Below are positions 36,652 to 48,855 of a DNA stretch of 64,000 nt, piece by piece. Every line of letters starts with the position of its first letter. The first letter of the stretch is position 1. Source of the stretch: Rutidosis leptorrhynchoides (lineage: Eukaryota; Streptophyta; Magnoliopsida; Asterales; Asteraceae); the NCBI RefSeq assembly GCF_046630445.1, contig NC_092339.1:77394001-77458000 (forward strand). The letters are read 5' to 3'. The position numbers were made by a program, and so were the translations under genes. A model generated the notes under the pieces. The model was not told the origin of the DNA. It saw nothing but the letters and a program-made list of their open reading frames with translations, and made no database searches.

Positions 36652-39600
36652 TTAGTTAGCTGTGGTGTCGAAATTGTGATTAACTTCGTTGTCGACTTCC
36701 ATCGGACCATGTATGTAATGTTTAACTCTGTGACCATTAACTTTAAATTCAATCCCATTTGAATTTATTAATTCTATCGTTCCGTATGGGAAAACTCTTT
36801 TGACTATGAATGGTCCAGACCATCTTGATTTCAATTTTCCAGGAAATAGCTTGAATCGTGAATTAAAAAGAAGAACTCTGTCTCCTTCTTTGAATTCTTT
36901 TGAACTTCTGATTCTTTTATCATGCCATTTCTTCGTTCTTTCTTTATAGATTAACGAATTTTCATATGCTTCATGTCTTAATTCTTCTAATTCGTTTAGT
37001 TGACTTAATCGTAGACGTCCAGCTTCATGTAAATCAAGATTACATGTCTTCAAAGCCCAAAATGCTTTGTGTTCAATTTCTACTGGAAGATGACATGCTT
37101 TTCCATAAACAAGTCTAAAAGGTATGGTCCCAATTGGAGTTTTGTAGGCTGTTCTAAAAGCCCAGAGTGCATCCTCCAATTTAATGGACCATTCCTTCGA
37201 ATTTGATCCTACGGTTTTCTCAAGAATACGTTTTAAAGCTCGGTTTGTATTTTCAACTTGTCCACTTGTTTGTGGATGATATGCGGTGGAGATTTTATGA
37301 GTTACTCCATATCTTTTAAGAACTTTCTCAAGTTGATTATTACAGAAATGAGTACCCCGATCACTTATTAAAGCTTTCGGTGTTCCAAACCTTGCAAAAA
37401 GACGTTTTAAAAAGTTGACTACAACTCGTGCATCGTTAGTTGGGAGAGCTTGTGCTTCCGCCCATTTAGATACATAATCAATGGCTACGAGTATATATAA
37501 ATTATTATGAGATTTTGGAAATGGACCCATAAAGTCAATACCCCAAATGTCAAATACTTCACATACTTGGATGACATTTTGTGGCATTTCATCACGTTGA
37601 CTTATTTTTCCGGCCCTTTGACATGCATCACAGGATTTGCAAAGAAGGTGTGCGTCTTTGTAAATTGTAGGCCAATAGAATCCAGCTTCATAAACTTTTC
37701 TTGCTGTTAGTTGAGGCCCATAATGCCCTCCTGTTGGTCCTGTGTGACAATGGTTTAAAATTTTACTAGCTTCATCTCCAAATACACATCGGCGTATTAT
37801 TCCATCGGGACAACTTTTAAACAGATGTGGATCTTCCCAGAAATAGTGTTTTATATCACTGAAGAATTTCTTTCGTCTTTGGTACGATAATCCTTTTTCA
37901 AGGAATCCACAAACTAAGTAGTTTGCATAGTCTGCAAACCATGGGATTTCTTTATAATCTATCTTCAATAGATATTCATCAGGAAAGTTGTCTTGTATGG
38001 CCGATTCATTCAGAACTTCTAATTCGGGATTTTCAAGACGAGAAAGATGATCAGCGGCGAGATTTTCTGCTCCTTTTTTATCTCGGATTTCAATATCAAA
38101 CTCTTGTAAGAGTAAAATCCAACGGATTAATCTTGGTTTAGCATCTTGTTTTGAAAATAGGTATCTAAGAGCAGAATGGTCGGTATAGACCACCGTTTTT
38201 GCTAGAACGAGATATGATCGAAATTTGTCAAAAGCAAAGACAATAGCAAGGAGTTCTTTTTCAGTAGTTGTATAGTTCGTTTGTGCTCCTTGTAACGTCT
38301 TACTAGCATAATATATAGGTTGAAATCGTTTTTCAATCCTTTGTCCTAAAACGGCTCCCATTGCAAAATCACTTGCATCGCACATTAGTTCAAATGGTAG
38401 ATTCCAATTTGGTGTTATCATGATCGGTGCATTAGTGAGTTTTTCTTTAAGAATATTAAAAGATTTGATACACTCATCTGAAAAGATGAATGGCGCATCC
38501 TTTTCTAGGAGTTTATTCATAGGAGTGGCAATTTTAGAAAAATCTTTTATGAAACGTCGGTAAAAACCGGCATGCCCTAGAAAACTCCTAACTCCTCTAA
38601 CATTGGTGGGATGTGGAAGTTTAGCAATTACATCTACTTTAGCTCTATCCACTTCAATTCCTTCTTTTGAAATTTTATGTCCAAGAACGATGCCTTCTTT
38701 AACCATGAAATGGCATTTCTCCCAATTAAGTACTAGATTTGATTTTTCGCATCTAATTAGCATTCGTTCCAGATTAACTAGACATGATTTAAATGTATCA
38801 CCGAAGACTGAAAAGTCATCCATGAATACTTCCATACATTCTTCTATCATGTCGTGAAAAATCGCCATCATACACCTTTGAAAGGTTGCAGGGGCGTTAC
38901 AAAGTCCAAATGGCATGCGTTTGTAAGCAAAAGTACCATAAGGGCACGTGAATGTGGTTTTCTCTTGATCTTCGGGTGCTATTGGAATTTGAAAATATCC
39001 GGAAAATCCATCTAGAAAACAATAGTAACTATTTCCGGCTAATCTTTCCAACATTTGATCTATGAAAGGTAAGGGAAAGTGATCTTTTCTGGTGGCGTCA
39101 TTTAATTTTCTATAATCAATACATACACGCCATCCTGTTACAGTCCTAGTAGGAATAAGCTCATTTTTCTCATTTGTGATGACAGTCATGCCACCCTTCT
39201 TAGGCACGCATTGAACTGGGCTTACCCATGGACTATCAGAGATTGGATATATTAAACCTGCATCTAGCAGTTTAATAATCTCTTTCTTAACTACATCTTG
39301 CATATTAGGATTTAGTCTTCGTTGGCGTTGCACATACGTTTTATGACCTTCTTCCATAAGGATTTTATGTATGCAATACGAAGGACTTATTCCTTTAATA
39401 TCATGAATCTTCCATGCAATGGCTGGTTTATGAGCTTTCAACACAGAAATGAGTTGTGATTTCTCATTTTCAGTAAGAGAAGACGATATTATTACAGGTA
39501 ATTCAGATTCACCATGTAAATAAGCGTATTCCAAATGGTTTGGAAGTGGCTTTAACTCTAATTTCGGAGGTTCTTCTATTGATGATTTATATCGATATCT

Positions 39601-42258
39601 GTCTTCTTCTTTTAGCATTTGAATTTCTTCTGTTGTTGGTTCATATCCATTAGCTATAAGTGTAGCTAACATTTCAGCTTCATCAATTGGTTCATTTCCT
39701 TCTCCTAAAGAACATTCTCCTGTTCCTTGTAATTCTGGAAATTCTTCTAATAATTCTGCATGTGCATCTATAGTTTGAATATAATAACATGTATCATCTG
39801 CAGATTGTGGTTGTTGCATTGCTCTATCAACTGAAAAGGTAACACTCTCATCCTCTATACTTAGGGTCAGTTTCTTACCGAACACGTCTATCATTGCTTT
39901 AGCCGTGTTTAAGAATGGTCTTCCTAATATGAGAGGAACTTGAGAATCTTCTTCCATGTCTAGAACAACAAAATCTACTGGAAATACTAAAGTACCAACT
40001 TTAACTAGCATGTTCTCCATTATCCCTCTAGGATATTTTATTGATCTATCGGCTAGTTGTATGCTTATTCTGGTTGGTTTCAATTCTCCAAGGTCTAGTT
40101 TAGCGTATAGTGAATACGGCATTAAATTTATACTAGCACCTAAATCTGCTAATGCTTCTATTGAACTAAGACTACCCAGAAAACATGGAATTGTGAAACT
40201 TCCTGGATCAGATAGTTTTTCTGGTATCTTATTCAACAGCACTGCTGAACAATTAGCATTCATAGTAACAGCCGAGAGTTCTTCCATTTTCTTTCTATTT
40301 GTGATTAGATCTTTCAAGAATTTAGCATACCTTGGCATTCCTGAAATTACGTCAATGAAAGGAAGATTTACATTTATCTGTTTAAACATATCCAAGAATT
40401 TGGATTGCTCGGCTTCAAGTTTTTCCTTCTTCATTTTACTCGGGTAAGGAAGTGGTGGTTGGTATGGTTTAACATAAGGTTTAGCCTTAACTGTGTTATC
40501 TTCATTAACCTTTTCAACTACCGGTTCTTTTTCCTTATCTTGATCAGGTTGTGGTTCTTGTGTAGTAGGAATAGTTTCATCAGAAGTTACAGGTATTTCA
40601 GGTGGTTTAAGTGTTGTACCACTTCTTGTGGTAATAGCTTTAGCTGTTTCATTCCGGGGGTTAGCATTTGTATCACTAGGTAAACTTCCCGGTTTTCTTT
40701 CACCTATTAACCTTGCTAGGTTACTTACTTCTTGTTCCAGATTTTGAATAGAAGCTTGTTGATTTCTAAATGCTTGAGCATTTTGTTCATTGGTTTGTTT
40801 TTGAGATGTGAAAAACTGCGTTTGAGTTTCAACTAGCTTCGTCATCATGTCTTCTAAATTCGGCTTTTTATCATCGGTTTGTTGTGGTGGTTTGTTTTGA
40901 AAATTCGGTCTTTGCTGATTGTAAGTATTGTTGGATACTTGTTGATTGCTAGGACCTTGTTGGTTGTTGTATGGAATATTTCGGTTATAATTCTGGTTTT
41001 GATTGTAAATCGGTCTTGGCGGTTGATAATTATTCTGATAATTATTTCCAGGCCTTTGGTTTATGTATGAAATATTCTCTCTTTGTTCCATTGTTAATTC
41101 AATACTTAGACAATCTTTTGTCAAATGTGGTCCTCCACACTGCTCACAACTAATTCGTATAGCATGAATATCTTTAGTCATCTTTTCCATTCGTCTCTCG
41201 AAAGCATCTATCTTTGCGGAAATGGAATCTAAGTCATGGCTAGAATCGGCTCTAGCTGCTTTAGATGATCTAATGATGTCTTTTTCTTGGTGCCACTCAT
41301 GCGAGTGGGAAGCAGTATTATCAATAATTTTGTAAGCATCAGTTTCGGTTTTCTTCATAATAGAACCACCAGCTGCTATATCTATGTCTTTTCTTGTAGT
41401 GATGTCGCATCCTTGGTAAAATATTTGTACTATTTGACAGGTGTCTAAACCATGTTGCGGACATCCTCTTAATAACTTTCCATATCTTGTCCACGCCTCA
41501 TATAGAGTTTCATTTGGTTTTTGTGTGAACGTAACAATTTCTGCTTGAAGTCTTACGGCTTTAGATGCAGGAAAAAATTGTTTAAGAAATTTATCAATTA
41601 AAACGTCCCATGTATCGATCGCCCCTTCAGGTAACGATTCCAACCAATCTTTGGCTTCTCCCTTTAAAGTCCAGGGAAATAACATGAGATATATCTGTTC
41701 ATCCTCCACTTCTCGTATTTTAAATAGTGTGCAGATCCTATTAAAGGTACGTAGATGTTCATTTGGATCTTCCTTCGGCGCACCACTAAATTGGCATTGA
41801 TTAGTCACCATGTGTAGAATTTGTCCTTTGATTTCATAATCTGGCGCATTAATGTCTGGATGAGTAATTGCGTGACCTTGGCCAGTGCGTTTAGCTCTCA
41901 TTCGGTCTTCCATACTTAAAGGTTCCAGATTCTCCATAATTGAATTTGTTGAATCAGTATCACTAGATGATTCTGATTTAATAGTTCGTTCCTCAACAAT
42001 CTCTGTTTGAATGATTGGTGGTTCCGGAGGAAAGTTTAATGGTTCAGGATCTATGAACCGTTCCTGAATATTTTCTGGATTCTCAATTGTGAGGTTTGTT
42101 TCAAAAACTGGATTATCGGAAATTTGAACTGAAGTACTTGGTCGACTGGATGACGATTCTAAAGAAAAATCAACGGCGGTTATATTTGTTAAACGATGTC
42201 TTGATCGAGTTACAGGTGGTGAACGTACAAAAGGTGATGAACGTCTTGCTCGGTGCAT
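36652..42258 (-). CDS. Athila element A gag-pol polyprotein, 1868 aa
   Basis: One open frame. Gag has a retrotransposon-gag block ([20 protein letters not shown]) and a variant knuckle [13 protein letters not shown] near residue 370. Protease ([13 protein letters not shown]), RT ([24 protein letters not shown]), RNase H ([14 protein letters not shown]), integrase with the HHCC zinc region ([12 protein letters not shown]...[11 protein letters not shown]) and DDE core ([26 protein letters not shown]) follow. The Ty3 order, RT before integrase, and the absence of a C-terminal chromodomain fit Athila. The fossil looks intact in this frame. Confidence 0.93.
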   Translation of the reverse strand: MHRARRSSPFVRSPPVTRSRHRLTNITAVDFSLESSSSRPSTSVQISDNPVFETNLTIENPENIQERFIDPEPLNFPPEPPIIQTEIVEERTIKSESSSDTDSTNSIMENLEPLSMEDRMRAKRTGQGHAITHPDINAPDYEIKGQILHMVTNQCQFSGAPKEDPNEHLRTFNRICTLFKIREVEDEQIYLMLFPWTLKGEAKDWLESLPEGAIDTWDVLIDKFLKQFFPASKAVRLQAEIVTFTQKPNETLYEAWTRYGKLLRGCPQHGLDTCQIVQIFYQGCDITTRKDIDIAAGGSIMKKTETDAYKIIDNTASHSHEWHQEKDIIRSSKAARADSSHDLDSISAKIDAFERRMEKMTKDIHAIRISCEQCGGPHLTKDCLSIELTMEQRENISYINQRPGNNYQNNYQPPRPIYNQNQNYNRNIPYNNQQGPSNQQVSNNTYNQQRPNFQNKPPQQTDDKKPNLEDMMTKLVETQTQFFTSQKQTNEQNAQAFRNQQASIQNLEQEVSNLARLIGERKPGSLPSDTNANPRNETAKAITTRSGTTLKPPEIPVTSDETIPTTQEPQPDQDKEKEPVVEKVNEDNTVKAKPYVKPYQPPLPYPSKMKKEKLEAEQSKFLDMFKQINVNLPFIDVISGMPRYAKFLKDLITNRKKMEELSAVTMNANCSAVLLNKIPEKLSDPGSFTIPCFLGSLSSIEALADLGASINLMPYSLYAKLDLGELKPTRISIQLADRSIKYPRGIMENMLVKVGTLVFPVDFVVLDMEEDSQVPLILGRPFLNTAKAMIDVFGKKLTLSIEDESVTFSVDRAMQQPQSADDTCYYIQTIDAHAELLEEFPELQGTGECSLGEGNEPIDEAEMLATLIANGYEPTTEEIQMLKEEDRYRYKSSIEEPPKLELKPLPNHLEYAYLHGESELPVIISSSLTENEKSQLISVLKAHKPAIAWKIHDIKGISPSYCIHKILMEEGHKTYVQRQRRLNPNMQDVVKKEIIKLLDAGLIYPISDSPWVSPVQCVPKKGGMTVITNEKNELIPTRTVTGWRVCIDYRKLNDATRKDHFPLPFIDQMLERLAGNSYYCFLDGFSGYFQIPIAPEDQEKTTFTCPYGTFAYKRMPFGLCNAPATFQRCMMAIFHDMIEECMEVFMDDFSVFGDTFKSCLVNLERMLIRCEKSNLVLNWEKCHFMVKEGIVLGHKISKEGIEVDRAKVDVIAKLPHPTNVRGVRSFLGHAGFYRRFIKDFSKIATPMNKLLEKDAPFIFSDECIKSFNILKEKLTNAPIMITPNWNLPFELMCDASDFAMGAVLGQRIEKRFQPIYYASKTLQGAQTNYTTTEKELLAIVFAFDKFRSYLVLAKTVVYTDHSALRYLFSKQDAKPRLIRWILLLQEFDIEIRDKKGAENLAADHLSRLENPELEVLNESAIQDNFPDEYLLKIDYKEIPWFADYANYLVCGFLEKGLSYQRRKKFFSDIKHYFWEDPHLFKSCPDGIIRRCVFGDEASKILNHCHTGPTGGHYGPQLTARKVYEAGFYWPTIYKDAHLLCKSCDACQRAGKISQRDEMPQNVIQVCEVFDIWGIDFMGPFPKSHNNLYILVAIDYVSKWAEAQALPTNDARVVVNFLKRLFARFGTPKALISDRGTHFCNNQLEKVLKRYGVTHKISTAYHPQTSGQVENTNRALKRILEKTVGSNSKEWSIKLEDALWAFRTAYKTPIGTIPFRLVYGKACHLPVEIEHKAFWALKTCNLDLHEAGRLRLSQLNELEELRHEAYENSLIYKERTKKWHDKRIRSSKEFKEGDRVLLFNSRFKLFPGKLKSRWSGPFIVKRVFPYGTIELINSNGIEFKVNGHRVKHYIHGPMEVDNEVNHNFDTTAN

Positions 42259-43640
42259 TCACAGAATATCCTATTAGTTTTTAAAAGGAAAGAAAAATTA
42301 TAATAAGTTATCCAATCAATAGACTTTTCTGATTTTGCCCACGTTTCGAATAGCCAAAAGATGCAGCAGAGGGGCAGGATTCGTTTGGTCTCAATATAAT
42401 TGAGGACTGTTTGGCTCCAATAACCCGGTCCACGTACAAATCCAACTATTACTACGAACCAGAAAATTTTGATGTCTATCAATTTAACCACTTAAAATAA
42501 ATTTTCGTAATTTTAAGAAATTTAGATAAGAAGTAGAAAAAAAATTCTAAGTCCTAAAAACTAGAATAGCGAGAAATAAGAAAGAAAAAGATTGCGCGTC
42601 GAAAAATGTCGAAAAAGAAAAATTGGTTGAAAAATAAAAGGTGACGGAAAAATAAAAGAAACTTATCAAAACTTAAAAATACTTAACTAATTTAACCTTA
42701 TTACTACAACTAACTTAAAATTATAATCGCAAATTGAAATTACTAATTGGAATGATAATTGATACATAGTAAAAGGTCTAAAAATATTAAAGCTTACAGG
42801 AAAAACTAAATCCCAAATGGAAATAACTTAAAAAGAAACTAAAACTTAAAAAGGCGTCGCAAAATTCTAAAGCACCTAAATCTTAGTTTAAAGAAAAAGC
42901 ACTTAAGGAATTCTACGGCAAAGCCTAAAAATCTAGGAGTAAAAATAATTATAGCAAAAACTAAGTTTAAAATTAATTATGAGCTAAAAAATACAAATAT
43001 TACGCTACAACGATTAAAAAGGGACAAAATATAAAAAAATATACAAAAAGTTGTAAAAAGTACAATTTTTATAAAAATATTATTTTTATATTATTTATTT
43101 TACTAAACTACTAATTTTACAATTTTAATAAAAACTTATTAAAACTAAATACATAAATAAAAATAAAACTTAAAACTAATAATAATAATAATAATAATAA
43201 TGTTTAAATAATAATAATAAATAATAACCCGTGATTAATGCGGTTTTAGGGTTTTTGTCCGTGTGTCAGAAGACCTCCGCGAGTTGCGGCAAATAAAGAG
43301 AAAAACCCCGCGAGTCGCGGGGTTCAGAAAAACAGTTGACAGGTTTCACTTTTTACGCGTTTTTCTTTATTTTTTTTTTTTTTATTTTCTTTTTTCTGTT
43401 TTTAGTTTAAATAAACGATTTTTAATAAAATTTATATTTTTATAAATTAAAATAAAGATAAAGAAACTTATAAAATACTTAAATATTTAACAAAATCCTA
43501 AAAATACTAATATTTTTGTTTTTCTTTTTATATTTTTGAATGATTAAAACGTAATTTTTACAAAAACGACTTTTAATAAAAGTAAATAAAAATCTTTTTT
43601 TTTTTTTTTTTATTAGCGTTGCGCTTCCGGCTTTTAAGAG
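42259..43640 (-). other. 5' leader of Athila element A
   Basis: About 1.4 kb between the primer site and gag. It is AT-rich, with AAT repeats near 43180-43230 and poly(T) tracts at about 43371-43384 and 43595-43610. A paired dyad lies at 43277-43322. No convincing extra ORF. Confidence 0.7.
43277..43322. promoter_or_regulatory. Paired dyad, A type, in the 5' leader of element A
   Basis: CCGCGA-G-TTGCGG (one mismatch) is centred at 43283 and CCCCGCGA-G-TCGCGGGG at 43314, with centres 31 bp apart. It lies about 350 bp downstream of the primer site in the element's sense. Confidence 0.82.
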
Positions 43641-43670
43641 TAATTCCCCGGCAGCGGCGCCAAAAATACT

Positions 43671-45667
43671 TGATGTCGAACGAGGTGTATATAAAATAGC
43701 TATTATTTTTCTAGGAAATACTATTAAATACGATACAATTTTACACAAGATATTTATTTATTTATAGAATGGATATACTTAAACCTTGCTACAACACTTA
43801 TAGGCAGTGTACCTAATCGTACAGTAGTGTAGTTTTTAGTAAGTCCGGTTCGTTCCACAGGGAGATCTTTAAGCAAAGCTCAACGCTATATTAGTTTACT
43901 TTTATTAAAATTACAAATATATATATAAGTAATATTATTATTATAAAGGGGGGGTTTTTACCGTTTAATGACCGGTTTGTCGATTTTAAAACTTTAGTCG
44001 CAGTTAAAACCTAATGTAAAATATAAAATAAATACAAGACTTTAAATTAAAGCGTAAAGTAAATAACGATAATAAAATTGCGAATAATAAAAATGCGATA
44101 AAATAAAATTGCGATAATTAAAAGTACGATAATTAAAAGTGCGATAAAATAAAATAACAATAAATAAAGGTGCGATAATTAGAAGTGCAATTAAATATAA
44201 AATAAAGGAAATTAAATATAAAATAAAAGAATTATGCTTATTTAAACTTCCGTAATCATGATGTTTGACGTGTTGATTTTAGTTTTATGCCCATGGGTTA
44301 ATTGTCCTTTGTCCTGGATTATTCAATATGTCCGTCTGGTTTTTGTCCATAACAGTCCATCAGTCATAAATATAAATTGCAAGTGTCCTTGTCAAATTAT
44401 TATTATACCCGAAGATAAATATTCCAACTAATTGGGGATTCGAATTGTAACAAGGTTTTAATACTTTGTTTAATGAATACACCAGGTTATCGACTGCGTG
44501 TAAACCAAGGTTTTACTACTTTGTTAACAATTACACCAATTACCCTTGAATGTAATTTCACCCCTGTTTTAATTATTCTAGTGGCTATTAATCCATTCCC
44601 GTGTCCGGTTAAATGAACGATTATTCGTACATATAAATACCCCGCCCATCGTGTCCGATCGAGTGTATATGGTAATTTATAGGGACGCCCAATTGTAAAT
44701 CTTTATATTAACATTAACAAACTTTCATTTAGTTAAACAAATATAAAGCCCATTAATAGCCCATAGCCTAGTTTCCACAAGTGTCGTTCTTTTGTCCAAA
44801 CCCCAATTATGGTACAAAGCCCAATTACCCAATTTTAGTAATTAGCCCAACATCATGATTACTTCGTTTTAAACAAGCATAATAATAACTTAGCTACGAG
44901 ACATTAATATAAAAAGGTTGAACATAACTTACAATGATTAAAAATAGCGTAGCGTTACACGGACAGAATTTCGACTTACACCCTTACAACATTCGCTAAC
45001 ATACCCTTATTATTAGAATTATAATTAAAATTAAAATATAAATTATAAATATAAATATATTACTCGTATATATTGAGAGAGAGATGAAAAAAAAAGATAT
45101 ATTTTGATCAGAATTCGGGTTGATTTATAGCCAGGAATGATTTTTGGGGCTCCGCGACTCGCGGCAAAAAGCCCTTCAAACTCCGCGAGTCGCGGAGAGG
45201 TATTTTCATTTCACACCCTTGGAGTTTCCTGCTGCCGACGGTTTTAATAATATATATATATAATATATATATAATTAATATAATTAATTATATATTATAT
45301 TATATTTATATACATAGTTAACTTGTAATTTTTAGTCCGTTGCGTCGAGCGTTAAGAGTTGACTCTAGTCCCGGTTCCGGATTTTCGAACGTCCTCGCGT
45401 ATAATTTAATATCTTGTACTTTGCGTTTTGAATCTTGTACTCTTGTGATTTCGAGACGTTTCTTATCAATAATTGGAACCTTTTTGATTGTCTTTTGTTC
45501 TTTTGAGCTTTTTGGTCGTTTGCGTCTTCAAATCGTCGAATCTGTCTTTTGTCTTCACCTTTTATTATTTAAACGAATATCACTTGTAAATAGAACAATT
45601 GCAACTAAAAGCTTGTCTTTCTTGAGGAATAATGCTATGAAATATATGTTCGTTTTTAGCATTATCA
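43671..45667 (-). repeat. 5' LTR of Athila element A
   Basis: 1997 bp, with about one difference from 28777-30773 (ACGGACAGAATT here versus ACGGACATAATT). The AGTATTTT spacer and tRNA-Asp type primer site lie directly below 43671. Confidence 0.93.
45152..45197. promoter_or_regulatory. Paired dyad, A type, in the 5' LTR of element A
   Basis: Identical to the 3' LTR copy. The centres are at 45158 and 45189, 31 bp apart. Confidence 0.85.
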
Positions 45668-45672
45668 GTGCT

Positions 45673-46801
45673 AAAATTGAAAAAGGCCTTATACGGGTTG
45701 AAGCAAGCGCCTCGGGCATGGAATAGCAGGATAGACAAGTATTTCCAGCAGAATGACTTTACGAAATGCCCCCATGAGCATGCCCTCTACACCAAAGTTA
45801 GCAATGATGGAGATGTTATGATTGTGTGCCTATACGTGGATGACTTGATATTCACCGGTAGTAATCCCAAAATGTTTGAGGAGTTCAAGAAAGCAATGGT
45901 TCGGGAGTTCGAGATGACCGACATTGGACTTATGGCTTACTATCTTGGGATCGAGGTAAAACAAAAGAAAGAAGGAATATTCATATCCCAAGAAGGTTAT
46001 GCAAATGAGGTACTCAAGAAGTTTAAGATGACTGACTGCAAGTCAATGAATACACCGGTGGATTGCAATCTCAAATTGTCAAAAGATGATGAAGGATACT
46101 TGGTGGACCCAACACAATACAAGAGTTTGGTTGGAAGTCTGAGGTACCTAACCTGCACGAGGCCAGATATTCTCTACGGAGTTGGACTAGTAAGTCGATA
46201 CATGGAAGCACCTACAATAAATCACTTGAAGGCGGCCAAGAGGATACTTCGCTACATCAAAGGTACGATTGACTATGGCCTGTTTTATTCGCCTTCTGAG
46301 CACTTCAAGCTAGTTGGATACAGTGATAGTGATTGGGCTGGAGACATAGATGATCGTAAGAGTACGAGTGGTTTCGTGTTCTATATGGGAGATACGGCGT
46401 TCACATGGAGCTCGAAGAAGCAACCCATTATGACTCTGTCAACGTGTGAAGCCGAGTTTGTAGCAGCAACATCGTGCACCTGTCATGCAATATGGCTCAG
46501 GAAGTTACTAAATGAGCTTAAGTTTTTTCAAAAGGAAGCTACGGAGATATATGTGGATAACAAGTCTGCGATTGCTCTAGCAAAGAATCCAGTCTTCCAT
46601 GATCGAAGCAAGCACATCGATACGAAATACCATTTCATCAGGGAGTGTGTTACAAATAAAGAGGTGCAGATAAAGTACACGAAGTCATTCGACCAAGTTG
46701 CTGATATTTTCACAAAGCCTCTAAAACACGAGACTTTTCAGAGATTACGGAATATGCTCGGAGTGACGAAATCAAGTTTAAGGGGGGCTGTTGGAAACTA
46801 A
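45673..46801 (+). pseudogene. Copia element 1 pol, part right of the nested element
   Basis: Fossil continuation of the interrupted Copia pol: RT C-terminal half (KKALYGLKQAPRAW, LYVDDLIFTGSN) and RNase H (YSDSDWAGDIDDRKSTSGF, TLSTCEAEFVAA, DNKSAIALAKNP). The frame ends just inside the 3' LTR. Confidence 0.9.
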
Positions 46802-47186
46802 AATTGATTGTGGGCTATTTGTTTTGGATTTGGGCTTGCAAGTATACAAATATTTTGGATCAAGATTATAGCCCATTATGTAGAAACTTCTTGTAATATG
46901 TAGTAGTGAAAGTGTGTAGAATGTGTGTAGAATAATCTTGTAAAATATCTAAGTCTAGAATTATCATGAGAATACTTAGGAAATATCTAGATATTAGATG
47001 ATGAAGTATTCTAGACTAGTCCATGGTGTAGTATAAATAGATGGATTCACCTCTCATTTGTAATCAAGCAACAAAGCAATTCAATAAGCAAATCAAGTAA
47101 TAAACAAAGCCTTCAAGATCAATCAAACTTCTAAATCATCAATCCTCTCTTCCACGAATAATATACATAAACTCCTATTTCTAACA
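46789..47186 (+). repeat. 3' LTR of Copia element 1
   Basis: 398 bp, about five differences from the 5' LTR, followed by the AGGGC target duplication. Confidence 0.93.
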
Positions 47187-47316
47187 AGGGCGACACATAA
47201 AAAGAACATGATAAAGAAAAAAGAAGATAGTATATGACATCAACAAAACTGAATTCACTCAAAGTAACATAAATGATGAAATTAAAATCATAAAATCACA
47301 AATACGATAACATTAC
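47187..47316. other. Sequence between Copia element 1 and the candidate first exon
   Basis: AT-rich, starts with the right copy of the target duplication. It is probably intron of the minus-strand host gene. Confidence 0.4.
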
Positions 47317-47365
47317 CAGCATCAAGATTTGAAACTGAAGAACCGAAATCAAAACAGCAATCCAT
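47317..47365 (-). CDS. Candidate first exon of an unrecognised host gene
   Basis: ATG at 47363-47365 gives MDCCFDFGSSVSNLDA, then a split codon at a GCTG|GTAATG donor. An AT-rich leader lies upstream. If real, the gene continues to the left and Copia element 1 with its nested Athila (21.8 kb) sits in its intron, with 24736-24836 and 22862-23023 as later exons. Short, so the support is limited. Confidence 0.35.
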
Positions 47366-47913
47366 GATATCTCACGAATCTGTAAACAACGAACCATCCT
47401 TCCAATATCCCACATTAGCAAACAAATCCATCGAAACCCTAATTTTTGTCAAAAACTTCAACCAACTAAAAAGAATAATATTTTGTCGAAACCCTAAACT
47501 GGATTGATAGACAAGTAGCTTGCTCCCAAATATGCTTATAATATAGCCACCTAAAACACATCAACACCAATAACACCTCAGAACTAATAATACTATGATT
47601 TTTTTTTAAGTAATACATTATGAAAATACACTATTTCAATTGCATTAAACTAATACTACAAAAAACATTAAATTTTATTGGCTAAAATAACGATACCATA
47701 TATCCGAATCTCTTCATCAAGCGATGAAAATGATGAACAAAATACAATCGTAACAGACGCAAATCAAGGCTTGAAAGCAGTAATCGATCCCTAAAACTAA
47801 ACAAAGAGCCGAAAATGAGAATTAGATCGACCCAACCCATTTTTATCACCTGCATTCAGTGAATTATTAATCAAGAATAAACGAAGTTACAATCAAACTT
47901 TTCAGTATGTTAC
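47366..47913. other. AT-rich sequence, no gene recognised
   Basis: Probable promoter or 5' leader of the candidate minus-strand gene. Nothing else recognised. Confidence 0.35.
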
Positions 47914-48049
47914 CTCGTCTTGTTAATAGATGATCATTTAACATAGAAGATGCAGTAACTCTTTCGTATTTCCAACTTTGAATACCTTCGGGATCACTGT
48001 AGACATCATTTGGTGGCTTAAGTTTCATATAACCTTGGTTACAACTTCC
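47914..48049 (-). CDS. Candidate internal exon, unrecognised
   Basis: Acceptor GTTGTAG|GA and donor ACGAG|GTAACA bound 44 codons: SCNQGYMKLKPPNDVYSDPE, then GIQSWKYERVTASSMLNDHL. The residue mix suggests real protein. The phase does not match the kinase fragment at 48336-48486, so they are probably not consecutive exons. Family not recognised. Confidence 0.4.
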
Positions 48050-48335
48050 TACAACAACAAGGCTCCATACACAAAATCATAACAGACGTCTTAGAACAAA
48101 CTTTTATCAAAATGTACGTATACACACACATACACACACACATATTGTTAAAGAGCTAGTTTTCTAGTAGGTGGTACATATTGTCTAGATGTAGAACAAT
48201 GATTTAAAAAATACCAACTTAAACTCACAATATGTGTTTATTTTGCAAGTCTTCTTCTTCCTCCGACGGTAATATCTTTAAAATTTCAAAAATCATAACA
48301 AATGACCATGAGATCTGAAAACCTATTTCTGATAC

Positions 48336-48486
48336 CTGGAAGTCATCTCCATTCAGTTTCTTAACAGCAGCTAGAGTGGGATCGCATTTGCCCTCAACAG
48401 ACTTCATTCGGCTGTTTTAAACACATCCAAATCCACCTTCCCCAAACTTACTCAGCCTTGTGAAATCTTTAGTCAGCTTGTAAACG
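48336..48486 (-). pseudogene. Receptor-like cytoplasmic kinase fragment (PCRK1-like)
   Basis: The minus strand reads YKLTKDFTRLSKFGEGGFGCV, a stop, then NSRMKSVEGKCDPTLAAVKK and LNGDDFQ before a GTATCA donor-like site. The glycine loop GEGGFG.V and the AVKKL lysine are the N-lobe of a plant receptor-like cytoplasmic kinase; FGEGGFGCV and the DPT insert recall PCRK1-type kinases. The in-frame TAA just after GCV and the absence of the rest of the kinase mark it as a remnant. Confidence 0.6.
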
Positions 48487-48855
48487 AAAAAATAAACAAA
48501 ATTACACACTTATACACATGTCTTGGAATAATCTATCAATCAATTACTTTTTCTTCATCATACACACAAACAACCAAATTTTAACTAATACGGAGTATTT
48601 ATTTTCTTTTCTCAAAATGATTTAAAACTTAAAGATTAGGGTAAATAAACACAAAGAGAAATAATGTAACCTAATAATATTCTTTGAAGCAAGTAAAAAA
48701 CATATTAACAGTACACTGCCATTTGTCCGGCAACAGCTTGATCATTAATACATTTTAGAAACTTCAGACATTAGATGTTCCAAACAGTCAAACCAATCAA
48801 CTATTTTATGACCTACTAATAAAAAAGCAAGCATATGTTGATGAAGGGTGACTAA
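48487..48855. other. AT-rich intergenic sequence
   Basis: No feature recognised up to the left LTR of Copia element 2. Confidence 0.5.

Larger units (their letters stand above)
28777..45667 (-). mobile_element. Athila-type Ty3 element A, looks whole
   Basis: A 16.9 kb element inserted in Copia element 1, with target duplication GTGCT (28772-28776, 45668-45672). Read on the minus strand: 5' LTR 43671-45667, primer site at about 43641-43662 (TGGCGCCGCTGCCGGGGAA, the tRNA-Asp type used by Athila/Tat elements), leader, gag-pol 36652-42258, a small zinc-knuckle ORF 36063-36479, ORF2 32854-34206, about 2 kb of non-coding sequence, and the 3' LTR 28777-30773. Both LTRs are 1997 bp and I find about one difference, so the insertion is very young (tens of thousands of years at usual plant rates). 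All main frames are open. Confidence 0.93.
25380..47186 (+). mobile_element. Copia (Ty1) element 1, split by a nested Athila element
   Basis: LTRs of 398 bp (25380-25777 and 46789-47186) begin TGTTGGAAAC and end TTCTAACA. They differ at about five sites by eye, near 1.3%, or roughly half a million years at 1.3e-8 per site per year. The target duplication AGGGC is perfect (25375-25379, 47187-47191). The primer site TGGTATCAGAGC is at 25781-25792 and a purine tract AAGGGGGG lies just before the 3' LTR. Internal parts in order are gag, protease, integrase and RT/RNase H, the last divided by Athila element A (28777-45667). The element is broken: besides the insertion, about one break is seen. Confidence 0.92.

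Noticed and set aside
39956-40683. Plus-strand frames opposite Athila gag-pol
   Set aside because: They are antisense shadows of a real coding frame.
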